In this document: piece by piece, positions 29,047 through 37,071 of the stretch
How the letters are laid out: every line of letters starts with the position of its first letter
How positions within the stretch are numbered: position 1 is the stretch's first letter
From: Paenibacillus andongensis
GTDB taxonomy: Bacteria; Bacillota; Bacilli; Paenibacillales; NBRC-103111
Assembly: GCF_025369935.1 (NCBI RefSeq)
Contig: NZ_CP104467.1
Span: 6,145,001-6,209,000, forward strand
Length of the DNA stretch: 64,000 nt
Reading direction: 5' to 3'
Made by a program: the position numbers and the translations under genes
Notes under the pieces: model-generated
Seen by the model: the letters and a program-made list of their open reading frames with translations, nothing else
Told to the model about the DNA's origin: nothing
Database searches by the model: none

Positions 29047-29781
29047 ATGACATGGCTTGATACAATCGGAGAAAGTTCTACAAACGCTGTAAATTCTGAA
29101 AACTCTAACACCTCAAAATCCACGAATGCCTCAACGATTACAAACTCCAACACTTTAAGTTCAACGAACACCTCAAGTTCAACGAAAGCCTCAAGTTCAA
29201 CGAACGCCTCCGAGATGTATCGGCTGTTCGTAGGCATTCGCCTCCCGCAAGACGTCCAGCGGGTGCTCGACATATGGAAAGGCAGCATCCAGAAGGTGCT
29301 GCCTTTCCAAAAGTGGACACATCCGCAGGATGTCCACGTCACGTTAAGCTTCCTCGGCGACGCATCCGCCGAGACGGCCGAAGCGCTGGCGGCCGACCTC
29401 CGCCAGCTTGCAGCAGCTGCGCAGCCGCTGACCCTGCACGCCGAGGGCCTCGGCGTGTTCGGACCTCCGGCTGCGCCGTCGATCCTCTGGGCGGGCATCG
29501 CCGGCGACCTCGATGCGCTGGCTGCGCTGCAGCGCGAAGTCGCGGGCGTCTGCGCCCGCCACGGCTTCCCGGCCGAGGCTCGCGCCTACCGGCCGCACCT
29601 TACACTAGCCCGCCGCTACCGCGCAGCGGCGGGGCCTTTCAAGCGCTCCGCCCTAGCGTCGGCTGAGGCGCCTGCCGGCGGCTGGCCCGTGTGGCAGGTA
29701 GAGGACATCGTCCTCTACCGCAGCCACTTGGGCCGTCAGCCGTCGTACGAGCCGCTAGGCGTATTCCCATTTGAGGAATGA
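29047..29781 (+). CDS. thpR: RNA 2',3'-cyclic phosphodiesterase (ThpR/LigT) with Ser/Thr/Asn-rich N-terminal extension
   Basis: The last 188 residues (from MYRLFVGIRLPQDV) are a complete 2H phosphoesterase with both catalytic tetrapeptides, HVTLSFLG and HLTLARR. The family hydrolyses 2',3'-cyclic phosphates to 2'-phosphates in RNA. Unusually, the frame continues upstream through about 50 residues of Ser/Thr/Asn repeats encoded by 18-nt tandem units (near 29150-29208). The ATG at 29047 is chosen because AAGGAG lies 12 nt upstream; the domain-start ATG at 29215 has no SD. From 29220 the gene is strongly GC-rich, unlike its repeat-coding 5' part. Functional assignment firm, start uncertain. Confidence 0.8.
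   Translation: MTWLDTIGESSTNAVNSENSNTSKSTNASTITNSNTLSSTNTSSSTKASSSTNASEMYRLFVGIRLPQDVQRVLDIWKGSIQKVLPFQKWTHPQDVHVTLSFLGDASAETAEALAADLRQLAAAAQPLTLHAEGLGVFGPPAAPSILWAGIAGDLDALAALQREVAGVCARHGFPAEARAYRPHLTLARRYRAAAGPFKRSALASAEAPAGGWPVWQVEDIVLYRSHLGRQPSYEPLGVFPFEE
29150..29208 (+). repeat. 18-nt tandem repeat encoding Ser/Thr/Asn-rich hexads
   Basis: Three adjacent copies of a unit close to TCAAGTTCAACGAACGCC, preceded by more degenerate copies, encode hexads of the type SSTNAS. Because the unit is a multiple of three, copy number changes would keep the reading frame. Confidence 0.8.
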
Positions 29782-29879
29782 TTCCTGCTACTTGGAATTA
29801 ATATCTTGTTTTTGTATAACTTTCAAGAATTCTACAAACAATTGAACCGATTGGATTTAATTAAAGAGGAGGAACCGAT

Positions 29880-30734
29880 GTGCCCGAATGGATTGAAATT
29901 TTTTTAAAAACATTATTAGCGGTTGTCGTGCTTTTTGTTATGACAAAGCTGTTGGGTAAAAGACAAGTTTCTCAACTTTCCTTGTTCGAATACATAACCG
30001 GTATTACAATTGGTAATCTCGCGGCTTACATATCATTGGAGACAGATTGGTATTTAGGGTTAGTGTCCTTAGCCGCTTGGGTTGCGTGTTCATTAGGAAT
30101 TGAATTTTTGCAGCTAAAAAGCAAAAAAATGCGGGATTTTATTGATGGTAAAGGAACCGTGCTCATTCGAGACGGAAAAATTTTGGAAGATAATTTAAAA
30201 AAAGAACGACTCACCACCGATGAACTTATGGAGCAGTTAAGAAAGAAATCGGCATTTAAAGTAGCTGAAGTTGAATTTGCGATCATGGAACCAGATGGGG
30301 ATATTAATGTCCTATTAGCTCGAAAAAACCAACCGTTGACTGCCAAACATTTGGGCATCCAAGTTGCACCTGAAGAGGAACCCCAAGCAGTTATCATGGA
30401 CGGTGAGATCATGGATGAAGCGTTAGCTACCATCGGTTTTAACCGGGGATGGCTTAAGACCGAACTAGATAAATTGGGTGTGACGATTGAAAATGTATTT
30501 CTAGGTCAAGTCGATTCTTACGGCCAATTGTATGTGGATTTATTTGACGACAAGATTATGGTACCTGTGCCACAGGAGAAAGCAAGCCTATTTGCAACTT
30601 TAAAAAAGTGCGAAAGCGATCTAATGCTGTTTGGGCTTACTACGAATAATAAAGCTGCCAAAGAGATGTATGAACAATGTTCGAAGCAAATGGAGGAAAT
30701 CATCACACAATTGAAACCAGTACTTAAGCGTTAA
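29880..30734 (+). CDS. DUF421 (YetF-like) membrane protein
   Basis: A 284-residue protein with three N-terminal transmembrane helices (LLAVVVLFVMTKLLGKRQVSQLS is the family's start) followed by two soluble DUF421-type beta domains (GKGTVLIRDGKIL; VAEVEFAIMEPDGDINVLL; and IMDGEIMDEALATIGF with NVFLGQVDSYGQLYVDLFDD). This matches Bacillus YetF/YdfR/YrbG/YkjA/YcaP family proteins, which include spore-membrane paralogues, but the biochemical role is unknown. Start is GTG at 29880, with AGAGGAGG 7 nt upstream; an overlapping out-of-frame ATG is dismissed. Confidence 0.88.
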   Translation: MPEWIEIFLKTLLAVVVLFVMTKLLGKRQVSQLSLFEYITGITIGNLAAYISLETDWYLGLVSLAAWVACSLGIEFLQLKSKKMRDFIDGKGTVLIRDGKILEDNLKKERLTTDELMEQLRKKSAFKVAEVEFAIMEPDGDINVLLARKNQPLTAKHLGIQVAPEEEPQAVIMDGEIMDEALATIGFNRGWLKTELDKLGVTIENVFLGQVDSYGQLYVDLFDDKIMVPVPQEKASLFATLKKCESDLMLFGLTTNNKAAKEMYEQCSKQMEEIITQLKPVLKR

Positions 30735-30750
30735 AACTTTCAGTGCTTGA

Positions 30751-31371
30751 CTAATCGAGCAGCGTCTGCGCTGTATGGTTACGGGCAAGCTCGAACATCC
30801 GCAGCAGCTGCTCTACGGTGTTTCGCTCTACCGAAAGCGGCGGCAGCTCGCCTTCGCCGAAGAACTGAGCGCCGGTCGTTTCCAGACCGGCTTCAAGTGC
30901 TTCCCCGCCCACCAACTCGCACAAGATGAACATCTTGTATACGTGGTTGGCCGAGGGTGGGTGCGCGTGGCGCTTCTTGTCGAAGACCGCCAGCAAACGT
31001 ACCGGCTTGACGTCGTAGCCGGCCTCCTCGCGGGTCTCCTTGACGGCGACCTCCGACGGTGTGAGGCCGATGTCCGCCCAGCCCCCGGGCAAAGCCCAAG
31101 CACCGTCGGCTCTTTCCTTCACAAGCAGCAGCTTGTTCTCTCTCAATACGACGGCCCGAATATCCACTTTCGGCGTCTGATACCCCGTGTCGCTGGCGAA
31201 TAAAGCTGTCACCTTATCGATCGGTGTCTCCGAGAAATAACTCATCATCTCCACGCTGATCTTGCGCAGCGCCTCGTATCGCTCCAAGTCATAACCATTC
31301 TCACCGTAGGTAAGCCCGGCTTGACTAATTGCCTGAATCTCTTTGGCCCAATCTAACCATGGGATGTTCAT
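30751..31371 (-). CDS. Nudix hydrolase with N-terminal Nudix_N2 domain
   Basis: A 206-residue protein. The first 60 residues form the helical extension typical of Firmicute Nudix hydrolases (WLDWAKEIQAISQAGLTYGENGYDLERYE), and the Nudix box follows: GWADIGLTPSEVAVKETREEAGYD, with its metal-binding EExG core. It probably cleaves a nucleoside diphosphate derivative such as ADP-ribose. The coding sequence is GC-rich. Its ATG overlaps the stop of the upstream mug gene by 4 nt (ATGA), so both may belong to one repair or sanitation operon. Confidence 0.9.
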   Translation of the reverse strand: MNIPWLDWAKEIQAISQAGLTYGENGYDLERYEALRKISVEMMSYFSETPIDKVTALFASDTGYQTPKVDIRAVVLRENKLLLVKERADGAWALPGGWADIGLTPSEVAVKETREEAGYDVKPVRLLAVFDKKRHAHPPSANHVYKMFILCELVGGEALEAGLETTGAQFFGEGELPPLSVERNTVEQLLRMFELARNHTAQTLLD

Positions 31372-31895
31372 CCGTTCCCCAACTCCGTTTCGATATATGC
31401 TTTGATGCCGCTATAAATAGCAACCATCTCCTCAAGCTTCATCCGAACAAGCCCACTAGAAGAGGGACATACATAGTCGATCACACCTTCAACCATCGGA
31501 TCTAGTTGACTCCCCCAACTCATCCCCCTACGGCCGCTATACTGCTCGTATACCCCTTTTCCTACAAAACAGGCAACACTTGGTCGAAAGGCCTGAATCT
31601 TTTGTTTTAAAATAAGTCGACCTTCCCGGTATTCCTCAGGCGTAATTTCTGCAGCCGTTAACGAAGGACGAGCCACGACATTTGTAAAGCCATACCCGAG
31701 CTTCAGCAGATCCCCATCTTCTTGGGGTTTATACTGCCGAGGTGTTAATCCTGCTTGAAATAGGATCCGATAAAAGCGATTGTTCGGATTCGCATAATGA
31801 TGACCCGTTTCTCCGGATCGTATACTGGGGTTATACCCCACGAAAAGTATCCTTAAACCCTCTTGCAGATGATCCGAAATAGGCTCTATGCTCAT
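31368..31895 (-). CDS. mug: mismatch-specific uracil/thymine DNA glycosylase (MUG family)
   Basis: A 175-residue family-2 uracil-DNA glycosylase. Signatures are ILFVGYNPSIRSGETGHHYANPNNRFY (motif 1, where the catalytic Asn is in GYNPS) and PSSSGLVR (motif 2, substrate wedge). It removes U or ethenocytosine opposite G. The ATG at 31895 is chosen because GGAGGTG lies 8 nt upstream and the length then fits the family (about 170); the frame is open to 31982, into the neighbouring terminator. Overlaps the Nudix gene by 4 nt. Confidence 0.9.
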   Translation of the reverse strand: MSIEPISDHLQEGLRILFVGYNPSIRSGETGHHYANPNNRFYRILFQAGLTPRQYKPQEDGDLLKLGYGFTNVVARPSLTAAEITPEEYREGRLILKQKIQAFRPSVACFVGKGVYEQYSGRRGMSWGSQLDPMVEGVIDYVCPSSSGLVRMKLEEMVAIYSGIKAYIETELGNG

Positions 31896-31966
31896 CCTTA
31901 AAGCACCTCCACCAGCACGACGAAATTTTTCCTTTTTTAATAGGTTACCATGAACGACTAAAAACC

Positions 31967-31995
31967 AAAAGCCGAGACACAAGGCCCCGGCTTTC
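31967..31995 (-). terminator. terminator after the DUF1501 gene
   Basis: AAAGCCG / CGGCTTT stem with a short T-run on the reverse strand, immediately at the stop codon (31997) of the DUF1501 gene. Confidence 0.75.
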
Positions 31996-31996
31996 C

Positions 31997-33226
31997 TTAT
32001 ATAAACTTTAAAGACTCATAGGACTTGCCTAGCACAGCGGTGGTATCGCCTTTTAACCATTTATCAATCACCGTGCTGTAAACGGAGCGGAAATCAACCT
32101 CATACTTCAAATCTCCATTGTCCAAATTGCTCAGGCTCGGGTACGCGCCATAAAGACCACCGTTCACCTTCCCTCCAATTACAAACATCGGAGCTGCTGT
32201 TCCATGGTCTGTTCCGCCGCTTCCGTTCTCCTTCACCCTGCGCCCAAACTCCGAAAACATCATCACCACAACACGGTCCTGCAGTCCTTGCGCCTCCAGG
32301 TCTTTGTAGAACGCTGTCAGACCCTCGTCGACTTGAGTCAGCACTTTGGCATGCTGTACCTTCTCATCGGCATGATCATCGAAACCGCCGATCTGCACAT
32401 TGAATATTCGAGTGCCCGATTTACCGGCCAGCAGCTTGGATACTAGTTGGAGATCCCTTGCAAAATTAGATTTCGGATACTCCACTTTATTTGCATAGGT
32501 AGCCGTTAAAGCTTGAATTGCTTCAACACTTTTGAAAGCCTCATATCCGCGCCCTGATACGACACGCAGCTGTTCCATCTGATTCTGTACACCATACATC
32601 TCCAAGAATGCTTTAGTGATCCGATTTTTGTCCATCATCGCCGTTTTCGGATCAATCAGATGATAGGATTCTAATGATTGGATAACAGGAAAGCTCATCT
32701 TCTCCGAAGCAAAAGCCTTACTCCCTGCGCCAACCTGTATCGCTTTAAGCGGATTGCTGCTATCCCGCAAAGAAGACTCTGCATAGCGTGCAAGCCAACC
32801 GCTGCGACTCATCTTCGCTGGTTCGGCTGTCTGCCAAATTTCCATCGAGCGGAAATGAGAGTGATCGGGTCCTGGATATCCAACTCCCTGTATGACAGCC
32901 ATTTTCCCAAGCTTATAAAGTGCAGCAAGGCCAACTAAACTCGGATGCAAGCCTACTTGATTATCTAACGCAAGCACATCCTTCTGCTGGTAAGCAAGCG
33001 TCGGCCGCGCATCATAGTAAATCCCTTGTCCATAAGGGATTAGCGTATTAATGCCATCATTCCCGCCACTTAACTGAACAACAACAAGCACAGGTTCATC
33101 AACATCATCGTCAAAACCGCCAGCCAAGATCGATTTTCCCGTTTGCGTAAATAAAGCTCCGCCTAGCCCTAAAGTCGCAAACATAGCCGTACCTTTAAGC
33201 AGAAAATCCCTTCTCGATAATTTCAC
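31997..33226 (-). CDS. DUF1501 domain protein with twin-arginine signal
   Basis: A 409-residue protein. The N-terminus MKLSRRDFLLKGTAMFATLGLGGALF has the Tat motif SRRDFL and a hydrophobic core, so it is probably exported folded. The body shows DUF1501 hallmarks of the alkaline-phosphatase-like fold: VVQLSGGNDGINTLIPY near the start, SHFRSMEIWQTA, IGGFDDHADE and VVMMFSEFGRRVKENGSGGTDHGTAAPMFVIGG. Encoded 15 nt downstream of its usual partner DUF1800. The pair is widespread but functionally uncharacterised; a secreted metal-dependent hydrolase is a guess from the fold. Confidence 0.9.
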   Translation of the reverse strand: MKLSRRDFLLKGTAMFATLGLGGALFTQTGKSILAGGFDDDVDEPVLVVVQLSGGNDGINTLIPYGQGIYYDARPTLAYQQKDVLALDNQVGLHPSLVGLAALYKLGKMAVIQGVGYPGPDHSHFRSMEIWQTAEPAKMSRSGWLARYAESSLRDSSNPLKAIQVGAGSKAFASEKMSFPVIQSLESYHLIDPKTAMMDKNRITKAFLEMYGVQNQMEQLRVVSGRGYEAFKSVEAIQALTATYANKVEYPKSNFARDLQLVSKLLAGKSGTRIFNVQIGGFDDHADEKVQHAKVLTQVDEGLTAFYKDLEAQGLQDRVVVMMFSEFGRRVKENGSGGTDHGTAAPMFVIGGKVNGGLYGAYPSLSNLDNGDLKYEVDFRSVYSTVIDKWLKGDTTAVLGKSYESLKFI

Positions 33227-33241
33227 TTTTCTCCCCCCTCG

Positions 33242-34561
33242 CTATTTCATTTGAGCTTCCGGGCTAATCAGCACTAATTGAAGCAAGCCTCTGAGGCCCG
33301 CATTCTTTTGCTTAGTATGTATAATCGTGTCTTCTGCGTAAGCACTTAAACCCTGTAAAGTCTTTTCCGATAAATCAGTAATTCCCATACGCTGACTCCA
33401 CAATTTCACCCATTCTTCCAGACGTTCCTGTTGTTCAGGTGTATAGTCTGCCGATGAGAGCACCTTGCCGTTTAGCTGCTTGGCGATGGACTCGGCAAAC
33501 TGGTACCTTGATAATAAGGCGTTTGTATTCAGCCATGAGGCGCCTCCTCTCCAGCCTGCAACATCCGGAGGTGAATACAGCTCCTGTCCCATCCTCCTCA
33601 TCGCTTGTGCATGCCCCTTCGAAACGGTTAATTTACAGCATTTAAGAATTCCCGCAACATAGTCTGCCGGTGTTTTGATGAGAGATAACCGCAATTTCTC
33701 CTCATAGAATTCGTCGGATAGGAATAGTTCTCGGAGCACTTCCCCCACAGTAGCCTTATCTGAGATATGTTCGGCAACTTTTTGAATCCAACTTTCAGAG
33801 GGGCTATCCGTAGCAAAATATTTGAGCAGCTTCGTAGCAAGAAAGATCGGCAGCGTTTTTTGATGGAAAATAATTTCAATCACATCATCCGCATTCAGCT
33901 TCCCCGTTTCTTCCAGCAGCGTTTTCGTGTCATTGTCGTGTTGTTTGGGATTATAATCTACTATATTTTCCTTCTTATCATATGTCCATCCCGTGAAAGC
34001 GCGCGCCGCTTCCTTCACATCAGTCTCTGTATAGTGACCGATACCTAACGTGAATAGCTCCATGGCTTCGCGGGCATAATTCTCATTCGGCTTGCCTTTT
34101 TTATTTCGATTCACATCTAGCCAAATCATCATAGCTGGGTCTTTGCCAATGGCAAGTACGAGTTCTTTGAAATTTCCCAGCGCATATTTGCGAAAAAGTG
34201 CATTTTGTTGAACCATTAACGTGACATCTTTAACCTTGTAATTCGCCGTCGCAAAATGTCCATGCCAAAACAACGTCATCTTCTCGATGAGCGGAGCATT
34301 TGAATATACCATTCGATATAACCAATACATTTGTTGATCGGCTAATTGCAGCGGATCTAATGCTTTCTTGCCATCAGCGGTTAATTGATCAAATGGAGTT
34401 AGCGATGGTGCCTGATCGATCAAAGCTTCTCCGGCAATAAGACGTCGCACCGTTTCCTCACGACCAAGAGCCATACAAGCAGTAACTTCTTCCCCAGTGG
34501 AACCAAATCCGGCTCGATGTAATAAATGAACGACTTCCTTGTTAGTCCATGGTACTCCCAT
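33242..34561 (-). CDS. DUF1800 domain protein
   Basis: A 439-residue mainly helical protein. Family features are HLLHRAGFGSTGEEV at the start, MTLFWHGHFATANYKVKD, NENYAREAMELFTLGIGHYTETDVKEAARAFTGW (the EF-hand-like conserved core), and SPPDVAGWRGGASWLN. No signal peptide is obvious with this start. The ATG at 34561 is chosen because GGGGGAGATC precedes it; the frame is open to 34639. It is translated just before DUF1501, the conserved gene order. Function unknown. Confidence 0.9.
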   Translation of the reverse strand: MGVPWTNKEVVHLLHRAGFGSTGEEVTACMALGREETVRRLIAGEALIDQAPSLTPFDQLTADGKKALDPLQLADQQMYWLYRMVYSNAPLIEKMTLFWHGHFATANYKVKDVTLMVQQNALFRKYALGNFKELVLAIGKDPAMMIWLDVNRNKKGKPNENYAREAMELFTLGIGHYTETDVKEAARAFTGWTYDKKENIVDYNPKQHDNDTKTLLEETGKLNADDVIEIIFHQKTLPIFLATKLLKYFATDSPSESWIQKVAEHISDKATVGEVLRELFLSDEFYEEKLRLSLIKTPADYVAGILKCCKLTVSKGHAQAMRRMGQELYSPPDVAGWRGGASWLNTNALLSRYQFAESIAKQLNGKVLSSADYTPEQQERLEEWVKLWSQRMGITDLSEKTLQGLSAYAEDTIIHTKQKNAGLRGLLQLVLISPEAQMK

Positions 34562-34625
34562 GATCTCCCCCCTCGCCCTATTTTCCAAACTGTACCACAT
34601 AAATGTGTCAAAAGTGTGTGGAAAT

Positions 34626-34661
34626 AAAAAACAAACCAAGATAACATCCTTGGTTTGTTTT
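34626..34661 (-). terminator. terminator of the FMN reductase gene
   Basis: A 13-bp stem AAAACAAACCAAG / CTTGGTTTGTTTT with T-runs on both strands, 10 nt after the reductase stop. Confidence 0.85.
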
Positions 34662-34671
34662 ATTCGAGCAA

Positions 34672-35223
34672 CTATGCTTTCACAGCTAACTGTTTGGTTA
34701 AATCGAGGAATGAACCAACTACACGACGAACACGTTTATCGACATCTGGATGGATATCTTGAAATGTTACACCTGTTTGGAAGCTCTTCCGCTGGTCGCC
34801 TCCAATAGATAGCCAATCTGGACAGTTAATGCCATGCAGATTGCGTACAATGGTTTGCAGCTGCGTCAGAGAGCTTACAGCAATTGCCCCGCCTGCTGAA
34901 CTGATAGATAAGACAACCTTATTACTGAAGTGGTCTTGTCCCAAATGATCAAGCGCATTTTTCAAAACACCGGAAATTCCACTATGATATTCCGGTGTTG
35001 CTAGTACGATCCCCTCTGCTTCAAACATGGCTTCCTTTAATTTCTCTAGAGCTTCGTGCCCTGCGTTAGCATCATCTGGGGAATAGAAAGGTAGCGGTGT
35101 TTGATACAAGTCAATCAATGTCACCTGATGGCCCTCTAGGGTCGCAAGATGCTTGATATATTCAGCAAGTCTTGTACTTGTCGCTGATCTCTGATTACTT
35201 CCTGCTATTATAGTAATTTTCAT
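34672..35223 (-). CDS. NADPH-dependent FMN reductase (flavodoxin-like)
   Basis: A 183-residue flavoprotein. The N-terminal ITIIAGSNQRSATSTRLAEYI is the FMN phosphate loop and ATPEYHSGISGVLKNALDHL the second flavin-binding loop, as in azoreductase and SsuE-like enzymes. Reduces quinones, azo dyes or flavins at the expense of NAD(P)H; the natural substrate is unclear. Monocistronic, with terminators on both sides and no operator recognised upstream. Confidence 0.88.
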   Translation of the reverse strand: MKITIIAGSNQRSATSTRLAEYIKHLATLEGHQVTLIDLYQTPLPFYSPDDANAGHEALEKLKEAMFEAEGIVLATPEYHSGISGVLKNALDHLGQDHFSNKVVLSISSAGGAIAVSSLTQLQTIVRNLHGINCPDWLSIGGDQRKSFQTGVTFQDIHPDVDKRVRRVVGSFLDLTKQLAVKA

Positions 35224-35330
35224 ACTAATCGTCCTTCCATATCTGATTCATGCATTCATTATACTTCAATTTCCATCAAATTACATCGCTAATTACAATA
35301 ATTATTAAAAGATCTTTATTATCAATAAAT

Positions 35331-35373
35331 GAAAAAGCTGCCTCCTCCATAGAAAACTATGAAAGAAGCAGCT
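35331..35373 (-). terminator. terminator of glnA
   Basis: A long imperfect stem (AAAAAGCTGC...CATAG / CTATG...GCAGCT) with five T residues on the reverse strand, about 30 nt after the glnA stop. Confidence 0.85.
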
Positions 35374-35403
35374 CGTATGATATTCATGTATAAGTGCTAA
35401 AGA

Positions 35404-36828
35404 TTAGCAATCGAAGTAAAGGTTGTATTCGTGCGGGTGAATGCGGATTGCTACAGCTTTCGCTTCGCCACGTTTCAATTCGATATAGTTATCGATGAAA
35501 TCTTGTGTGAACACGCCGCCTTCAGTTAAGAAGTCGGAATCAGCTGCAAGAGCATCCAAAGCTTCATCTAGCGTACCAGGAACGCTGCGGATCTCAGCTT
35601 TCTCTGCATCGGACATTTCATAGATGTTCGTATCGAAAGGACCGTATCCAAGAGCGCGCGGATCGATTTTCTTTTTGATACCGTCAAGACCTGCCATCAA
35701 CATAGCTGCGAAAGCAAGGTATGGGTTAGCTGTGCTATCCGGTGTACGGAATTCGATACGACAACCTTTAGGTGTCACAGCTGCGATTGGAATACGAACT
35801 GCTGCGGAACGGTTACCTTTGGAGAATACAAGGTTAACCGGCGCTTCGTAACCAGGAACCAGACGTTTAAAGGAGTTTGTACTTGGGTTTGTCAAAGCGA
35901 TCAAAGCTGGTGCGTGGTAAAGAATACCACCGATATAGTTGATTGCCATTTCACTCAGGTTAGCATATGCTCCTTTTTCATAGAACAAAGGCTCGCTGCC
36001 ATCGAAAATGGACATGTGAACGTGCATACCGCTACCATTATCACCAAACAGTGGTTTAGGCATGAAAGTTGCTACTTTACCGTATTCTCTAGCTGTGTTT
36101 GCAACGATATATTTGTATTTGAGCAGGTTATCTGCTGTTTTAGTCAATGTGTCAAAACGGAAGTTAATTTCAGCTTGACCAGCTGTAGCCACTTCGTGAT
36201 GGTGACGTTCGATGCGAAGACCTGCGTCAGCAAGTTTGTTACACATTTCGGAACGAATGTCTTGTTGGGAATCAATTGGAGCTACTGGAACGTAACCGCC
36301 TTTTACTGGAACTTTATAAGCAAGGTTTCCGCCTTCTTCTTTGCGTCCAGTGTTCCAACCAGCTTCTTCGGAATCAACTTCGAAGTAGGATTTGTTCATA
36401 CCATTTTCGTAACGAACGTCATCAAAAATGAAGAACTCGGATTCTGGTGCGAAGAATGCAGTTGTACCTACACCCGTTGTTTGCAGATATTCTTCTGCTT
36501 TTTGAGCGATGCTGCGTGGATCGCGATCATAACGCTCGCCTTCAGGTGTGTGGATGTTGCTCATGATAATCAAAGTCGGGTGAGCTGTGAAAGGATCAAC
36601 ATAAGCCGTTTCCGTATCTGGCATCATGACCATGTCAGATTGTTCAATACCACGGAATCCTGGGATGGATGAACCGTCAAAAGCTACCCCATTCACGAAA
36701 GTATCTTCGTCTACTTCAGTAGCAGGCAAAGAGATATGTTGTGCTTTACCAGAAAGACCTACGAAACGAAAATCTACCCACTCAATATTTTTTTCCTTGA
36801 TAAGGTTCAACACATTTTGAACTGACAT
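35404..36828 (-). CDS. glnA: type I glutamine synthetase (long form)
   Basis: A 474-residue enzyme. Visible are VNGVAFDGSSIPGF in the N-terminal beta-grasp region, FFAPESEFFIFDDV and GGYVPVAPIDSQQDIR (ATP/metal site), HHHEVATAGQAEINFRFD, MPKPLFGDNGSGMHVHMS, and NRSAAVRIP. Its length and the HHHEVATAGQ-region insert place it with the long GSI-beta-like form rather than the 444-residue Bacillus GlnA. A Tyr is present in the region equivalent to the adenylylation loop (NIYEMSDAEK). ATG at 36828 with GGGAGGG upstream. No glnR is adjacent, so this may be a second paralogue. Confidence 0.93.
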   Translation of the reverse strand: MSVQNVLNLIKEKNIEWVDFRFVGLSGKAQHISLPATEVDEDTFVNGVAFDGSSIPGFRGIEQSDMVMMPDTETAYVDPFTAHPTLIIMSNIHTPEGERYDRDPRSIAQKAEEYLQTTGVGTTAFFAPESEFFIFDDVRYENGMNKSYFEVDSEEAGWNTGRKEEGGNLAYKVPVKGGYVPVAPIDSQQDIRSEMCNKLADAGLRIERHHHEVATAGQAEINFRFDTLTKTADNLLKYKYIVANTAREYGKVATFMPKPLFGDNGSGMHVHMSIFDGSEPLFYEKGAYANLSEMAINYIGGILYHAPALIALTNPSTNSFKRLVPGYEAPVNLVFSKGNRSAAVRIPIAAVTPKGCRIEFRTPDSTANPYLAFAAMLMAGLDGIKKKIDPRALGYGPFDTNIYEMSDAEKAEIRSVPGTLDEALDALAADSDFLTEGGVFTQDFIDNYIELKRGEAKAVAIRIHPHEYNLYFDC

Positions 36829-36907
36829 TTTAAAAACCCTCCCATTTCCGTACATTCAACGTACTTTACATGATTAATGTTCAACTTTTGGTTGTTATCT
36901 TGCACAT

Positions 36908-36937
36908 ATTATATAGCGATTAAGCTTACACAGTCAA
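36908..36937 (-). promoter_or_regulatory. glnA promoter
   Basis: On the reverse strand TTGACT (36932-36937), an 18-nt spacer and a perfect TATAAT (36908-36913). A 10-bp inverted repeat, AGCTTACACA (36923-36932) and TGTGTAAGCT (36964-36973), overlaps the spacer and -35, with arms 41 bp apart; it does not match the GlnR TGTNA-N7-TNACA box. Confidence 0.75.
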
Positions 36938-37021
36938 TACTTATGTCAGGTATTTTTTAAAGATGTGTAAGCTATGCTCACACTAATTCATATATTTGTC
37001 CTTCTTCTATCCAAAAACAGG

Positions 37022-37053
37022 AAAACTGGCTTCCTCTTTCGAGGAAACCAGTC
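37022..37053 (-). terminator. terminator of aroF
   Basis: ACTGG-TTCCTC / GAGGAA-CCAGT stem with a TTTC loop and TTTT on the reverse strand, about 20 nt after the aroF stop. Confidence 0.85.
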
Positions 37054-37071
37054 AATTTGGAACTATTTCCG

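Noticed and set aside
28977-29498. Reverse-strand 173-residue ORF inside thpR
   Set aside because: Mirror of the Ser/Thr/Asn repeat and GC-rich third positions; no SD and no family match, while the forward frame has both catalytic motifs.
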